A stretch of DNA of 64,000 bases. It comes from an uncultured Pelagibacteraceae bacterium. GTDB taxonomy: Bacteria > Pseudomonadota > Alphaproteobacteria > Pelagibacterales > Pelagibacteraceae. A program made the position numbers and the translations under genes. The notes below the pieces were generated by a model. It did not search any database and was not told where the DNA came from. It saw only the letters and a list, made by a program, of their open reading frames with translations. Shown one piece after another: positions 26,592 to 35,892 of the stretch (the first letter of the stretch is position 1; each line of letters begins with the position of its first letter). Where the stretch lies: contig CACIRJ010000002.1 in the NCBI GenBank assembly GCA_902588975.1, forward strand, positions 1-64,000, written 5' to 3'.

Positions 26592-28010
26592 ATGTTGGGA
26601 AAATTAAGAGGTTTTACAAATAGTAAATTAGCAGGTGTCCTCGTGGCTATAATAATTGTTCCTTTTGTTTTTTGGGGAATGGGAAGTGTCTTTAGTGGCG
26701 GGAATACAAATAATATTGCTAAGATAAATAATAACTCAATTTCAACGAAAGACTTTATTGATCATATAAACCGATCAAGAATTAATCCTGATTACATAAA
26801 AGAAAATTTAGATAACAATATCTTAGAAAGAATTTTGAGTGACCTTATATCAAAAGATTTAATGTCAATGGAGTATAAAGATTTAAATGTAAAAGTTTCA
26901 GATAAATCATTAAAATTAAATTTACAAAACGACATAAATTTTCTTGATGATGACAAAAATTTTTCAAGATTGAAATATGAAAAATTTCTTTTAGAGAATA
27001 ATATTATTGCAGCTGAATTTGAAAATAGACTAAAAAATTCTCAGTTAAGAAAAAGACTATTTGATTATATTGGTGGTGGCATTAAATCACCATATTATTT
27101 ACAAAATAAGATTTACATAAATGAAAACAAAAAAATAAATATTCAATACTATGATCTTGAATATGCTTACGATAAAGATATTTCAGACGTTGAAATTAAT
27201 AATTATATAAACGAAAATGAGGAAAACCTAAAAGAAGCATACATTGATTTTAGTTATGCTAAAGTTGAACCCTCAAATCTAATTGAAATCAATGAATTTA
27301 ATGAAGATTTTTACAAAAAAATTGATGAAATCGAAAATGATATATTAAATGAAATATCTTTAGAAGATATCGCTAAAAAAAATGAAATAACATTACAAAA
27401 AAGAAACAATTTTAAGTTCTTAAATGAGGATGATATATTTAAAGAAATCTACGAAAATAAAGATAAAAAAGAAATAGTTTTAAAAGATAAAGACAATTAC
27501 TTTTTACTATATCAAGTTACAAAAATAAATAATTTACTACCAAATAAAAATAATACATCCTTCAGAGATAAAGTTAAAAATAGAATTTTATTAAAGAAAA
27601 AATTTGATCTTAATAAAAATTTATTTGAAAAAATTCAAAACAAAGATTTCAATGATTCTGACTTTGACAATCTAGTAAAAAATAAAGGAGATATAAATTC
27701 AGGAATAATTAACTCAATTAATGATGATAGTTTATTTGATGAGACATCTTTAAAGCTTATTTATGAATTGCCAAAAAATAGTTTTGTTATGGTTTCAAAC
27801 AAAGCTAATAATATTTTTTTAGCAAAGATTAATCAGATTAATTATGAAAATTTAAAAAGCACAAATGAAAATATCCAAGAATATTTAGCTAAAACAAATA
27901 TCAATTTGATCGATGATATTTATAGTTCTTATGATACATCACTTAACAACAAGTATGAAGTTAAAATATTTAATAACAATATAGATCGAATAAAAGATTA
28001 TTTTAAATAA
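26592..28010 (+). CDS. PpiD-like membrane-anchored periplasmic chaperone (SurA-N domain), short form
   Basis: A 472-residue protein. The N-terminal MLGKLRGFTNSKLAGVLVAIIIVPFVFWGMGSVFSGG, with its membrane anchor at about 14-32, is typical of PpiD, as is the following SurA-N-like segment (AKINNNSISTKDFIDHINRSR). PpiD homologues are usually above 600 residues with a parvulin domain. Here the middle is short and no clear parvulin signature is seen, so isomerase activity is doubtful and a holdase or foldase role at the Sec exit is more likely. Its stop overlaps the trpE start (TAATG); ppiD directly before trpE is a common alphaproteobacterial arrangement. Confidence 0.8.
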   Translation: MLGKLRGFTNSKLAGVLVAIIIVPFVFWGMGSVFSGGNTNNIAKINNNSISTKDFIDHINRSRINPDYIKENLDNNILERILSDLISKDLMSMEYKDLNVKVSDKSLKLNLQNDINFLDDDKNFSRLKYEKFLLENNIIAAEFENRLKNSQLRKRLFDYIGGGIKSPYYLQNKIYINENKKINIQYYDLEYAYDKDISDVEINNYINENEENLKEAYIDFSYAKVEPSNLIEINEFNEDFYKKIDEIENDILNEISLEDIAKKNEITLQKRNNFKFLNEDDIFKEIYENKDKKEIVLKDKDNYFLLYQVTKINNLLPNKNNTSFRDKVKNRILLKKKFDLNKNLFEKIQNKDFNDSDFDNLVKNKGDINSGIINSINDDSLFDETSLKLIYELPKNSFVMVSNKANNIFLAKINQINYENLKSTNENIQEYLAKTNINLIDDIYSSYDTSLNNKYEVKIFNNNIDRIKDYFK

Positions 28011-29467
28011 TGCTTAATATAAGCCTTAAACAATTTAAGATTAATCATAAAAAAAAAATAAACCAAATACTCTATTTATCTTTGGATAGTGATGGTTCTA
28101 AGGAAATAATAAATTTAATAAATAATTTTTTTACTGAAAAAAATGCTTTTGTATTTGAGTCAGTAGAAAAAGGATTTATTAAAGGCAGATATACAATTTT
28201 TGGAAAAAATCCCGATAAAATTTGGGAATTTAATAATAATGTAAGCAAGATATACTTTAATAACAAAGTTAAAATTTTGAAAGGTACTGCAAAGAAAAAT
28301 ATAGAAAATGTTATTGAAAGTTTTAAATTTAAAATTCCTAGAGAATTACCCACAATTAGCTCCATAATATCAGGATACTTTTCATATGACATTATTAGGT
28401 ATCTGGAAAATATTCCTAATAAAAATAGAGATGATTTAAAATTACCCGATGCTAGAATTATCAGACCAAGAGAACTAATAATACATGATAATATAAAAAA
28501 GAAATTATATTTTATAATTAATGTTTTTTGTGATGAAAAAATAAATAATTATAAAATTAGATATGAAAAAATAATTAATCAAATTGAAAATTTAATTTTT
28601 TTATCTAATTATAATAATTCGTATCTAGATAAAACTAATAAAAAAGTTAAAACAAAAGTAAAATCAAATATTTCTAAACAAAAATTTTTATCAAATGTAA
28701 AGAAGGCTAAAAAATATATTAAAATTGGTGACATATTTCAGGTAGTTCTAAGTCAAAGATTTGAAACTAAGTTAAGTAAAAACCCAATAGAAATTTATAA
28801 AAAATTAAGGAAAACAAACCCTTCTCCTTTTATGTATTTTTTTAATTTTAAAGATTTTCAGATTATAGGCGCAAGTCCGGAAATACTTGTTAGGTTAAGA
28901 AATAACAAAGTCACGATTAGACCGATTGCTGGAACGAGGCCAAGGGGGAAAAATAAAAAACAAGATTTATTTTTTGAAAAAGATTTACTGAATGACAAAA
29001 AAGAGCTGTCCGAACATTTAATGCTTCTTGATTTAGGAAGAAATGATACTGGAAAAGTATCAAAGATTAATACTGTAAAAGTGACTGAAAGTTTTTCAAT
29101 AGAAAGATACTCTCATGTCATGCATATTGTATCAAATGTTGAAGGAGTATTTAATAATAAATACTCAAAATTTGAAACTATGTTGTCTGGATTTCCAGCA
29201 GGAACAGTATCTGGGGCTCCAAAAATTAGAGCAATGGAAATAATAGATGAATTAGAAACAACTAAAAGAAAAGTTTATGCCGGTGGAATTGGATATTTTT
29301 CAGCAAATGGTGAATTTGATACATGTATTGCACTTAGAACTGCAGTAGCTAAAAATAAGAAATTTTACGTACAATCTGGTGCTGGAATTGTTGCAGATAG
29401 CAAACCACAAAACGAATATCTTGAAACAGTTAATAAAGCAAAGGCTCTATTAAAAGCAATTGAGTAA
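28010..29467 (+). CDS. trpE: Anthranilate synthase component I
   Basis: A 485-residue chorismate-binding enzyme making anthranilate with TrpG. The N-terminal tryptophan-feedback region carries FVFESVEKGFIKGRYTIFG (the ES motif). The catalytic part includes SPEILVRLRNNKVTIRPIAGTRPRG, LLDLGRNDTGKVS, and SGFPAGTVSGAPKIRAMEIIDELE. Start and stop overlap or abut the neighbours, so trpEGDC is one transcript. No attenuator-like leader precedes it. Confidence 0.97.
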   Translation: MLNISLKQFKINHKKKINQILYLSLDSDGSKEIINLINNFFTEKNAFVFESVEKGFIKGRYTIFGKNPDKIWEFNNNVSKIYFNNKVKILKGTAKKNIENVIESFKFKIPRELPTISSIISGYFSYDIIRYLENIPNKNRDDLKLPDARIIRPRELIIHDNIKKKLYFIINVFCDEKINNYKIRYEKIINQIENLIFLSNYNNSYLDKTNKKVKTKVKSNISKQKFLSNVKKAKKYIKIGDIFQVVLSQRFETKLSKNPIEIYKKLRKTNPSPFMYFFNFKDFQIIGASPEILVRLRNNKVTIRPIAGTRPRGKNKKQDLFFEKDLLNDKKELSEHLMLLDLGRNDTGKVSKINTVKVTESFSIERYSHVMHIVSNVEGVFNNKYSKFETMLSGFPAGTVSGAPKIRAMEIIDELETTKRKVYAGGIGYFSANGEFDTCIALRTAVAKNKKFYVQSGAGIVADSKPQNEYLETVNKAKALLKAIE

Positions 29468-29469
29468 TT

Positions 29470-30033
29470 ATGAAAATTATTTTAATTGATAACTATGATA
29501 GTTTTACATTTAATTTGTATCATTACATATCTAAGTTTTGTCAAAATGTAGACGTAGTAAGAAATGATAAAATTAATACAAAAGAAATTTTAAAAAAAAA
29601 ATATAATAAAATTGTGATATCACCTGGTCCAGGTAATCCTGATCAAGCTGGAAACTGTTTATCAATAGTAAATGAATTGTATAATAAAATTCCAATACTT
29701 GGAGTTTGTTTAGGTCATCAAATTATTGGTCAAATATTTGGATCTAAAATTATTCAAGCTAAAGAATTGGTTCATGGAAAAACAAGTAAAATCATTTCAA
29801 AAAATATAGGGATTTTAAAGGGAATACCAAAAATATTTGAGGCAACTAGATACCATAGTTTAATAATCGATAGGAAAACACTCTCTAAGGATTTAGAAAT
29901 TACAGCCATGACTTTAGATGGAATAATTATGGGTGTTAAACATAGAATTTATGATGTTCATGGAGTACAATTTCATCCCGAAAGTATAAAGACTAAAGAT
30001 GGTTTAAAAATTTTAAAAAATTTTATTAAATAA
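29470..30033 (+). CDS. trpG: Anthranilate synthase component II (glutamine amidotransferase)
   Basis: A 187-residue class I glutamine amidotransferase supplying ammonia to TrpE. The nucleophile C80 is in ILGVCLGHQIIG, the oxyanion loop is ISPGPGNPDQAG, and the His-Glu pair is in VQFHPESI. It could also serve aminodeoxychorismate synthase (PabA), as in some bacteria, but its place between trpE and trpD supports TrpG. It starts 2 bases after trpE. Confidence 0.96.
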   Translation: MKIILIDNYDSFTFNLYHYISKFCQNVDVVRNDKINTKEILKKKYNKIVISPGPGNPDQAGNCLSIVNELYNKIPILGVCLGHQIIGQIFGSKIIQAKELVHGKTSKIISKNIGILKGIPKIFEATRYHSLIIDRKTLSKDLEITAMTLDGIIMGVKHRIYDVHGVQFHPESIKTKDGLKILKNFIK

Positions 30034-31026
30034 ATGGAAAAATATTTAAAAAAACTTGAATTAAGTGAAAATTTAACATTACAGGAAAGTATTGGTGCTT
30101 TTGAAATTTTGATGAATGGAAAAGCTAATGATAACGAAATTTATAATTTTTTAACTCTGCTCTCTAAAAAGGGTGAAGTTTCAACAGAAATAGCAGGTGG
30201 TGTCTCAGTGCTTAGAAATAAAGCGAAAAAAGTTAATGTAGATGACTGTATAGATACATGTGGAACAGGTGGTGATGGCAAGGATACACTAAACATATCT
30301 ACTGCTTCCGCATTATTACTTTCAAGTATGGGTATTAACGTAGCAAAACATGGTAATAAAGCAGTTTCTTCAAAATGTGGATCTGCAGATGTTTTGGAAG
30401 CATTAAATATAAATATCAACTTGGAGCCCAAAGATATTGAAGATCAAATTAAAAAAAATCATTTTGGATTTATGTTTGCTCCAAATTATCATAGTGCAAT
30501 GAAATATGTTGGTCCAACCAGAAAAAAAATTGGTAAAAGGACAATTTTTAACATGATTGGTCCTTTGAGTAGTCCAGCAAATGTTGAAAAACAAGTTGTA
30601 GGAGTTTTTGATAAAAAACTTCTAAATATATTTGCTAATGCTTTGAAAGATTTAAATATTAAATTTGCTTGGATTATTAATAGCAATGATGGTTTAGATG
30701 AAATATCACCATATGATAAAACTATTGTTAAACAATTAAGAAATGGGGAAATTAACGAAATGATTATTGATCCTAAAGAATTAAAAGTAAATGCTGAAGG
30801 TTTCGATAAAATAGTTGGAAATGACGCAAAATTTAATTCACAAAAAATTATAGATATATTTAAAGGTAATGATGATGACTTTTCTAAAGCAGTATCATTA
30901 AATGCGGCAGCTGGTTTAATAATATCCGAAAGAGAAGATAATTTTAAATATGCCTATGAAAAAGCAAGAGATCATTTGCTATCAGGTAAAACATATTCAC
31001 ATTTAGAGAATTTGAGAGATGCCTGA
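30034..31026 (+). CDS. trpD: Anthranilate phosphoribosyltransferase
   Basis: A 330-residue enzyme transferring phosphoribosyl from PRPP to anthranilate. The PRPP-binding motif is DTCGTGGDGKDTLNISTASALL, followed by VAKHGNKAVSSKCGSADVLEAL and FGFMFAPNYHSAMKYVGPTRKKIGKRTIFNMIGPLSSPA. The gene begins immediately after the trpG stop and overlaps trpC by 8 bases. Confidence 0.97.
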   Translation: MEKYLKKLELSENLTLQESIGAFEILMNGKANDNEIYNFLTLLSKKGEVSTEIAGGVSVLRNKAKKVNVDDCIDTCGTGGDGKDTLNISTASALLLSSMGINVAKHGNKAVSSKCGSADVLEALNININLEPKDIEDQIKKNHFGFMFAPNYHSAMKYVGPTRKKIGKRTIFNMIGPLSSPANVEKQVVGVFDKKLLNIFANALKDLNIKFAWIINSNDGLDEISPYDKTIVKQLRNGEINEMIIDPKELKVNAEGFDKIVGNDAKFNSQKIIDIFKGNDDDFSKAVSLNAAAGLIISEREDNFKYAYEKARDHLLSGKTYSHLENLRDA

Positions 31027-31810
31027 CAATATATTAGAAAAAATAATTAATAAAAAAAGAAATAAAATTCAAATTTTAAAAAAAGATATTTCAATAAATT
31101 CGCTAAATGACAAAAATAAAAATCTACAAAATTTTATAAATTTTAAAGAAAAAATACTGGATAATATAAATCATGACAAAATTTCTATTATTGGAGAGAT
31201 TAAAAAAGCCAGCCCTTCAGCTGGTATAATTATTGAAAATTATAATCCTGTAGAAATTGCAAATATATATTTAAAAAATAATACAACTTGCTTGTCAGTT
31301 TTAACTGAAGAGGATTTTTTTTTGGGAAATTTAATTCATATTAGCAAGATCAAACAAAAAATAAATTTACCTATTTTATGTAAAGATTTTTTTGTTGATA
31401 AATTTCAAGTCCATCTTTCTAGGAGTTATGGTGCTGATGCTATTTTAATAATTTTAGCTGGCGTTGATGAAAAAACTGCAGATGAATTGTATGAAGAAGC
31501 TGAGAAACTTAAAATGTCTGTAATTGTTGAAGTTCACACTGTTGAAGAGGCTAAAAAATCTCTAAAGTACAAAGATGCACTAATAGGGATAAACAATAGG
31601 AATTTAAAAACACTAAAAACAGATATAAATACAACTTATGATATTCATAATATTTTAATTAATCATAACGGGCCATTAATTTCAGAGAGCGGAATAAAAA
31701 ACAAAGAAGACGTTTTGAAAATAGCCAAAGAAACTAAAATAAAAACATTTCTTATTGGTGAATCAATTTTAAAAAATTTAGAAAATAATAATATTTTTTC
31801 TATTTTATAA
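31019..31810 (+). CDS. trpC: Indole-3-glycerol-phosphate synthase
   Basis: A 263-residue TIM-barrel enzyme of tryptophan synthesis. Visible motifs are IGEIKKASPSAGII, LSVLTEEDFFLGN, LPILCKDFFVDKFQV, GADAILIILAG, VIVEVHTVEEA, IGINNRNLKTLKTD and FLIGESIL. It is the stand-alone alphaproteobacterial form, not fused to TrpF. trpF, trpB and trpA are not in this window. In other Alphaproteobacteria moaC and moeA often follow; here lexA does. Confidence 0.97.
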   Translation: MPDNILEKIINKKRNKIQILKKDISINSLNDKNKNLQNFINFKEKILDNINHDKISIIGEIKKASPSAGIIIENYNPVEIANIYLKNNTTCLSVLTEEDFFLGNLIHISKIKQKINLPILCKDFFVDKFQVHLSRSYGADAILIILAGVDEKTADELYEEAEKLKMSVIVEVHTVEEAKKSLKYKDALIGINNRNLKTLKTDINTTYDIHNILINHNGPLISESGIKNKEDVLKIAKETKIKTFLIGESILKNLENNNIFSIL

Positions 31811-31856
31811 AAAAAGTGTTGATTTTATTGGAGTTTTAACTCTTGTTTAATTGGTA

Positions 31857-31871
31857 GAACTTTTATAGAAC
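31857..31871 (+). promoter_or_regulatory. LexA box (GAAC-N7-GAAC) upstream of lexA
   Basis: GAACTTTTATAGAAC matches the alphaproteobacterial SOS operator GAACN7GAAC (the same site as GTTCN7GTTC on the other strand) exactly. It ends 22 bases before the preferred lexA ATG, inside the 83-base region after trpC. This implies LexA autoregulation, as in other Alphaproteobacteria. Confidence 0.85.
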
Positions 31872-31893
31872 ATTTATGTACACAATTTGTTCT

Positions 31894-32580
31894 ATGCTAA
31901 CTAAAAAACAAAAAAACCTGCTTTTATTTATCAACAAGAAGTTGAGATCTAGTGGTGTATCTCCTTCTTACGAGGAAATGAAGGAATCTTTAAATCTAAA
32001 GTCTAAATCTGGAATTCATAGATTAATTAGTGCTTTAGAAGAAAGAGGCTTTATTAAAAGATTGGCTCATAAAGCAAGAGCTTTAGAAGTCATTAAGTTA
32101 CCTGAAACAGCTTCAGCAAATGATATTTACAATAGTTTTTCACCAAGTGTAATCAGAGGTGGGCTTGATGAAAGTTCAAATCAAAATCATTCAGATGAAA
32201 ATGAAATACCTGTATTAGGTAAAATTGCTGCTGGTACACCTGTTGAAGCAATTCAAAACGAAGTTGCTAGAATACCTTTGCCATCAAATATTGAGAAGAA
32301 TGGAGAATTTTTTGGACTTAAAGTGCAAGGTGACTCGATGATTGAGGCTGGAATAAATGATGGTGATACAGTAATTGTGAGAAAAGCTGATACTGCAGAA
32401 AATGGTAAAATAGTTGTTGCGTTAATTGATGATCATGAAGCAATGTTAAAGAGAATAAGAAGAAAAGGTAAGACCGTAGCTTTAGAAAGTGCAAATAGAA
32501 ATTACGAAACTAAAATATTTGGTCCTGATAGAGTAAAAGTTCAAGGAATTCTAGTATCTTTATATAGAAACTTTTCTTAA
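31894..32580 (+). CDS. lexA: LexA repressor
   Basis: A 228-residue SOS repressor from the preferred ATG giving MLTKKQKNLLLFINKKL, as in family members. The ORF track adds an unlikely MYTICS extension from 31876, which would start just after the operator. The N-terminal winged HTH is at about 1-65 (SGVSPSYEEMKESLNLKSKSGIHRLISALEERGFI). The self-cleavage site A113-G114 is in GKIAAGTP. The catalytic dyad is S148 (QGDSMIEAGI) and K186 (EAMLKRI). RecA-stimulated autocleavage should therefore work. It is preceded by its own LexA box. Confidence 0.96.
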   Translation: MLTKKQKNLLLFINKKLRSSGVSPSYEEMKESLNLKSKSGIHRLISALEERGFIKRLAHKARALEVIKLPETASANDIYNSFSPSVIRGGLDESSNQNHSDENEIPVLGKIAAGTPVEAIQNEVARIPLPSNIEKNGEFFGLKVQGDSMIEAGINDGDTVIVRKADTAENGKIVVALIDDHEAMLKRIRRKGKTVALESANRNYETKIFGPDRVKVQGILVSLYRNFS

Positions 32581-32599
32581 AATAGTCTAAATAAATCTG

Positions 32600-33994
32600 A
32601 TGAAAACTGTAGCAACTAGATTTGCTCCATCACCAACCGGCCCTTTACACATTGGAGGAGTGAGAACAGCATTATTCAATTGGCTTTATTCAAAAAATAA
32701 AGGTGGTAAATTTTATCTAAGAATAGAGGATACCGATAAAGAAAGGTCTAAAGAGGAATTCAAGGATCAAATAATTAATTCCTTAAAATGGATAGGTATT
32801 AATTACGAAGATAGTGAATATATTCAATCAGATAAAATAGATGATCATATAAATGTAGCTAATGAATTATTAAAAAAAGGTTTAGCTTATAAATGTTATT
32901 GTTCTAGTGAAGAGATTGAAGAACAAAAAAAAAGGGCAAAACAAAAAAAAATACCATATATCTATAATAGAAAGTGGAGAGATAAGAGCGAAACTGATGC
33001 TCCGAAAGAAATTGATCCTGTAATAAGATTTAAAAGTAAAGTTGAAGGAAAATCTATATTAAAAGATTTGGTCCAGGGAAATATAGAAATTGAAAATAAT
33101 ACTATTGAAGACTTTGTTATATTAAGAGCAGATGGATCGCCTACATATAATTTATCAGCATCAGTAGACGATCATTTAATGGGCATGACACATATAATTA
33201 GAGGTGATGATCATAAAATAAATACATTCAAACAGATACAGATTTATGAAGCTATGAATTGGAATGTGCCGTTTTTTGCACACATACCACTAATTCATAC
33301 TATTGAAGGAAAGAAACTATCAAAAAGAGATAATGCATCAACGTTAGATGATTATTCTAAAATTGGAATAATGCCTAATGCCCTTAGAAACTATCTTCTG
33401 AGATTAGGATGGTCATACAAAGATAAGGAAATTTTTGATTTAGACGAAAGTATCAAATACTTCAATTTAGAAGGAATTGGAAAATCTCCTTCAAAATTAG
33501 ATATTGATAGAATTTATTCAATGAATGAACATTATATAAAAAATATTAATGAAAATGATCTATTTAATTTTTTAATAACTTATTGTGAAACTTTTCAAGA
33601 AAAGATAAATGATTTAGCACAGAAAAAAATTAAAAATTCATTACATTTTTTAAAAAATAAAGCAAAAACTTTGGAAGATATTTACAAGAATTCAAAATTT
33701 TTAATAAATGACAATGTTCAAATAGAAAAAGAAGATAAAAAACTTTTAGACGAAACAGCTATTAAAATTATTAAGTTATTTAGCGATGATATTAATAAAC
33801 TATCAAATTTTACTAGGGAAACACTAGAGCCAATAATTAATGACCTAATAAAAAATAATAATACAAATTTTAAAGGTGTTGGACAACCACTAAGAATATG
33901 CCTTACAGGATCTAAGTTTGGACCGGGTATTTATGATATATTGTGTTCTCTAGGAAAAGAGGAAGTTTTAAAAAGATTATCTCAAATAAGATAA
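32600..33994 (+). CDS. gltX: Glutamyl-tRNA synthetase
   Basis: A 464-residue class I synthetase with the HIGH motif in RFAPSPTGPLHIGGVRTALFNWLYS and a KMSKS-type motif KKLSKRDNAS. The C-terminal anticodon-binding domain is alpha-helical, as in bacterial GluRS. It lies 19 bases after lexA and could be read from the lexA promoter. Its last 18 bases overlap the end of the convergent lpxB. Confidence 0.97.
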   Translation: MKTVATRFAPSPTGPLHIGGVRTALFNWLYSKNKGGKFYLRIEDTDKERSKEEFKDQIINSLKWIGINYEDSEYIQSDKIDDHINVANELLKKGLAYKCYCSSEEIEEQKKRAKQKKIPYIYNRKWRDKSETDAPKEIDPVIRFKSKVEGKSILKDLVQGNIEIENNTIEDFVILRADGSPTYNLSASVDDHLMGMTHIIRGDDHKINTFKQIQIYEAMNWNVPFFAHIPLIHTIEGKKLSKRDNASTLDDYSKIGIMPNALRNYLLRLGWSYKDKEIFDLDESIKYFNLEGIGKSPSKLDIDRIYSMNEHYIKNINENDLFNFLITYCETFQEKINDLAQKKIKNSLHFLKNKAKTLEDIYKNSKFLINDNVQIEKEDKKLLDETAIKIIKLFSDDINKLSNFTRETLEPIINDLIKNNNTNFKGVGQPLRICLTGSKFGPGIYDILCSLGKEEVLKRLSQIR

Positions 33995-35104
33995 CAAAAC
34001 ATTAGATACTTCATTACTAGATGAAGTGGTTGATTTTAATTCCATAACAGTTTTATTAACTTGTTTTAATTGTTGTTTTATAAGGTCAGGTTTTTTTAAT
34101 AAATAATTAACTGCTTTATATATTTCATCAGAGCTACATTCATTTTGTAATAGTTCAGGAATAATTTCTTTATTGTTTATAATATTTATCATGTTTGCAA
34201 ATTTTATTTTTAAAAATAACTTAGCGATAAAGAAATTAACAAAATTCATTTTATAAATTATTATTGATGGTACACCATATTTGCAAACTTCAAGTGAAAC
34301 TGTTCCAGATTTAACAATTGCAAAAATAGATTTTTTAATTGTAGCAATTTTTATATTTTCATTTGAAATAAGATCAACATTTTCTAAGTTATTTTTTTTT
34401 ATAACTTTTGATAAATATTCTTTAGAATCTTGAGTTGCATGAAAAATATAATTATAATTAATTTTTTCTTCATTCATTTTTTTTATGAAGTCGATAAGTA
34501 TAGGAACATGCAATTTCAATTCTGATAATCTACTACCAGGAAAAATTGAAATAATTTTACCTTTTAATAATTCTTTAATTTCAATTTTTTCATTTTTTGG
34601 ATTATCTAATATTGGATGACCAACAAACGTATTTTTTAGTTTTTCCTTATCAAAATATTTTTTTTCAAAATTAAATAATAGAAGAATATGATCTAAGTAG
34701 CTTTTCATTTTTTTGACTCTACCCTCTCTCCAAGCCCAAACTTTAGGAGCTATAAAATGAACAGTTTTTATATTTGGTTTTTTTAATTTAATTATTTTTG
34801 AAACGCGAAGTGTAAAATCAGGACTATCAACACTAAATAAAATATCAGGATTGAAATCTAAAATTTTTTTTACTGTTTCATTAATCTTTCTTTTTATCTT
34901 AAAAATATTTAATAATATGTCCGTAAAAGCTATATATGTAATATCTTTTTGGTCGTATATTGACTTAATACCTATAGATTTCAAATGTTGACCCCCAACA
35001 GATAAATATTCAACATTTACATCAGATTTTTTTAATTCTTTAATGGCTTCTGCAGCCAATTTATCACCTGAAGGTTCACCCGTTAAAATAAAAATTTTTT
35101 TCAT
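33977..35104 (-). CDS. lpxB: Lipid-A-disaccharide synthase
   Basis: A 375-residue GT19 glycosyltransferase that joins UDP-2,3-diacylglucosamine and lipid X. Motifs are FILTGEPSGDKLAAEAIKEL at the N-terminus, SVDSPDFTLR, HFIAPKVWAWREGRVKKM, FVGHPILDN, IFPGSRLSELKLH and the donor-binding KSGTVSLEVCKYGVPSIIIYK. It is the last gene of the minus-strand envelope run, and the LpxB substrate UDP-2,3-diacylglucosamine is also the LpxI substrate. Confidence 0.97.
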   Translation of the reverse strand: MKKIFILTGEPSGDKLAAEAIKELKKSDVNVEYLSVGGQHLKSIGIKSIYDQKDITYIAFTDILLNIFKIKRKINETVKKILDFNPDILFSVDSPDFTLRVSKIIKLKKPNIKTVHFIAPKVWAWREGRVKKMKSYLDHILLLFNFEKKYFDKEKLKNTFVGHPILDNPKNEKIEIKELLKGKIISIFPGSRLSELKLHVPILIDFIKKMNEEKINYNYIFHATQDSKEYLSKVIKKNNLENVDLISNENIKIATIKKSIFAIVKSGTVSLEVCKYGVPSIIIYKMNFVNFFIAKLFLKIKFANMINIINNKEIIPELLQNECSSDEIYKAVNYLLKKPDLIKQQLKQVNKTVMELKSTTSSSNEVSNVLLSYLR

Positions 35105-35892
35105 GTAGCCATAACAAAAATATTATTTTTATTAGCGAATTGAAGTCCTTTGTGTTTATCTAAGAATATATTTTGACCTGCTTTAACAACAATTCCTCTA
35201 ATATTTGCTTTTTTACAATCTTTTATTGTATCTAGACCAATAGTGGGTAAATCGGCACGTAAATCTTGCTTAGATTTAGGCATCTTTAATAAGAGTTTAT
35301 TCTGCAGATTATTGTTTCTAATAGACTTTAACATATCCTTTGTCCCTTTTCTTTTTTCGAGTGAAACAACCTTCTGATTATTGATTACTAATGCTTGAAC
35401 ATGATTATAAGAATTTGATTTATTTAGTATCTGAATGCCTTTTTTTATTGTTAATTTATCAATTACACTAGGTTTTGCTTTTGTATAGCATCCTTTGGTT
35501 AGAGTTAGTTCTGGATTATATGTGTTTAATTTTATAACTTTTATTTTGTTTTCTGATAAAATATTAATCAATTCTTTTAATATAGCTGCATCTCCTAATT
35601 TAGATGCCTTTATAATTCTAGGGATATAGTAAAAACCTTTAAGATCTAATTTCAGTTTAGAAATTCTTGGCTTAATAATATTTCCTGCAAATAAAACTTT
35701 TTTACATTTTTTTGATTTAATTAATTCTAAAATTTTACCAAATTTTCCAATATTTATAAAATGACTGTTTTTATCATTTTTGAATTTATTATTTTTTGAT
35801 AAATCTATTATGAAATATTTAATTTTTTTTTTTTTTAAACTTTTTAATATTTCCAATGGCAGTTTATTTTCTCCTAGAAATAATCCAATCAT
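35101..35892 (-). CDS. lpxI: UDP-2,3-diacylglucosamine pyrophosphatase LpxI
   Basis: A 263-residue LpxI (formerly DUF1009) protein, the alphaproteobacterial replacement for LpxH. It releases lipid X from UDP-2,3-diacylglucosamine. Recognisable segments are VLFAGNIIKPRISKL, LGDAAILKELINIL, NSYNHVQALVINNQKVVSLEKRKGTKDML, and LRADLPTIGLDTIKDCKKANIRGIVVKAGQ. It overlaps lpxB and lpxA by 4 bases on each side. Confidence 0.95.
   Translation of the reverse strand: MIGLFLGENKLPLEILKSLKKKKIKYFIIDLSKNNKFKNDKNSHFINIGKFGKILELIKSKKCKKVLFAGNIIKPRISKLKLDLKGFYYIPRIIKASKLGDAAILKELINILSENKIKVIKLNTYNPELTLTKGCYTKAKPSVIDKLTIKKGIQILNKSNSYNHVQALVINNQKVVSLEKRKGTKDMLKSIRNNNLQNKLLLKMPKSKQDLRADLPTIGLDTIKDCKKANIRGIVVKAGQNIFLDKHKGLQFANKNNIFVMAT

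Noticed and set aside
31811-31856. Attenuator, riboswitch or terminator between trpC and lexA
   Set aside because: No stable stem, GC-rich island or T-run terminator is visible; only the LexA box stands out.
31876-31893. LexA start at the first ATG of the ORF track
   Set aside because: It would add MYTICS, which homologues lack, and would start 5 bases after the LexA operator; the MLTKKQ start matches the family.
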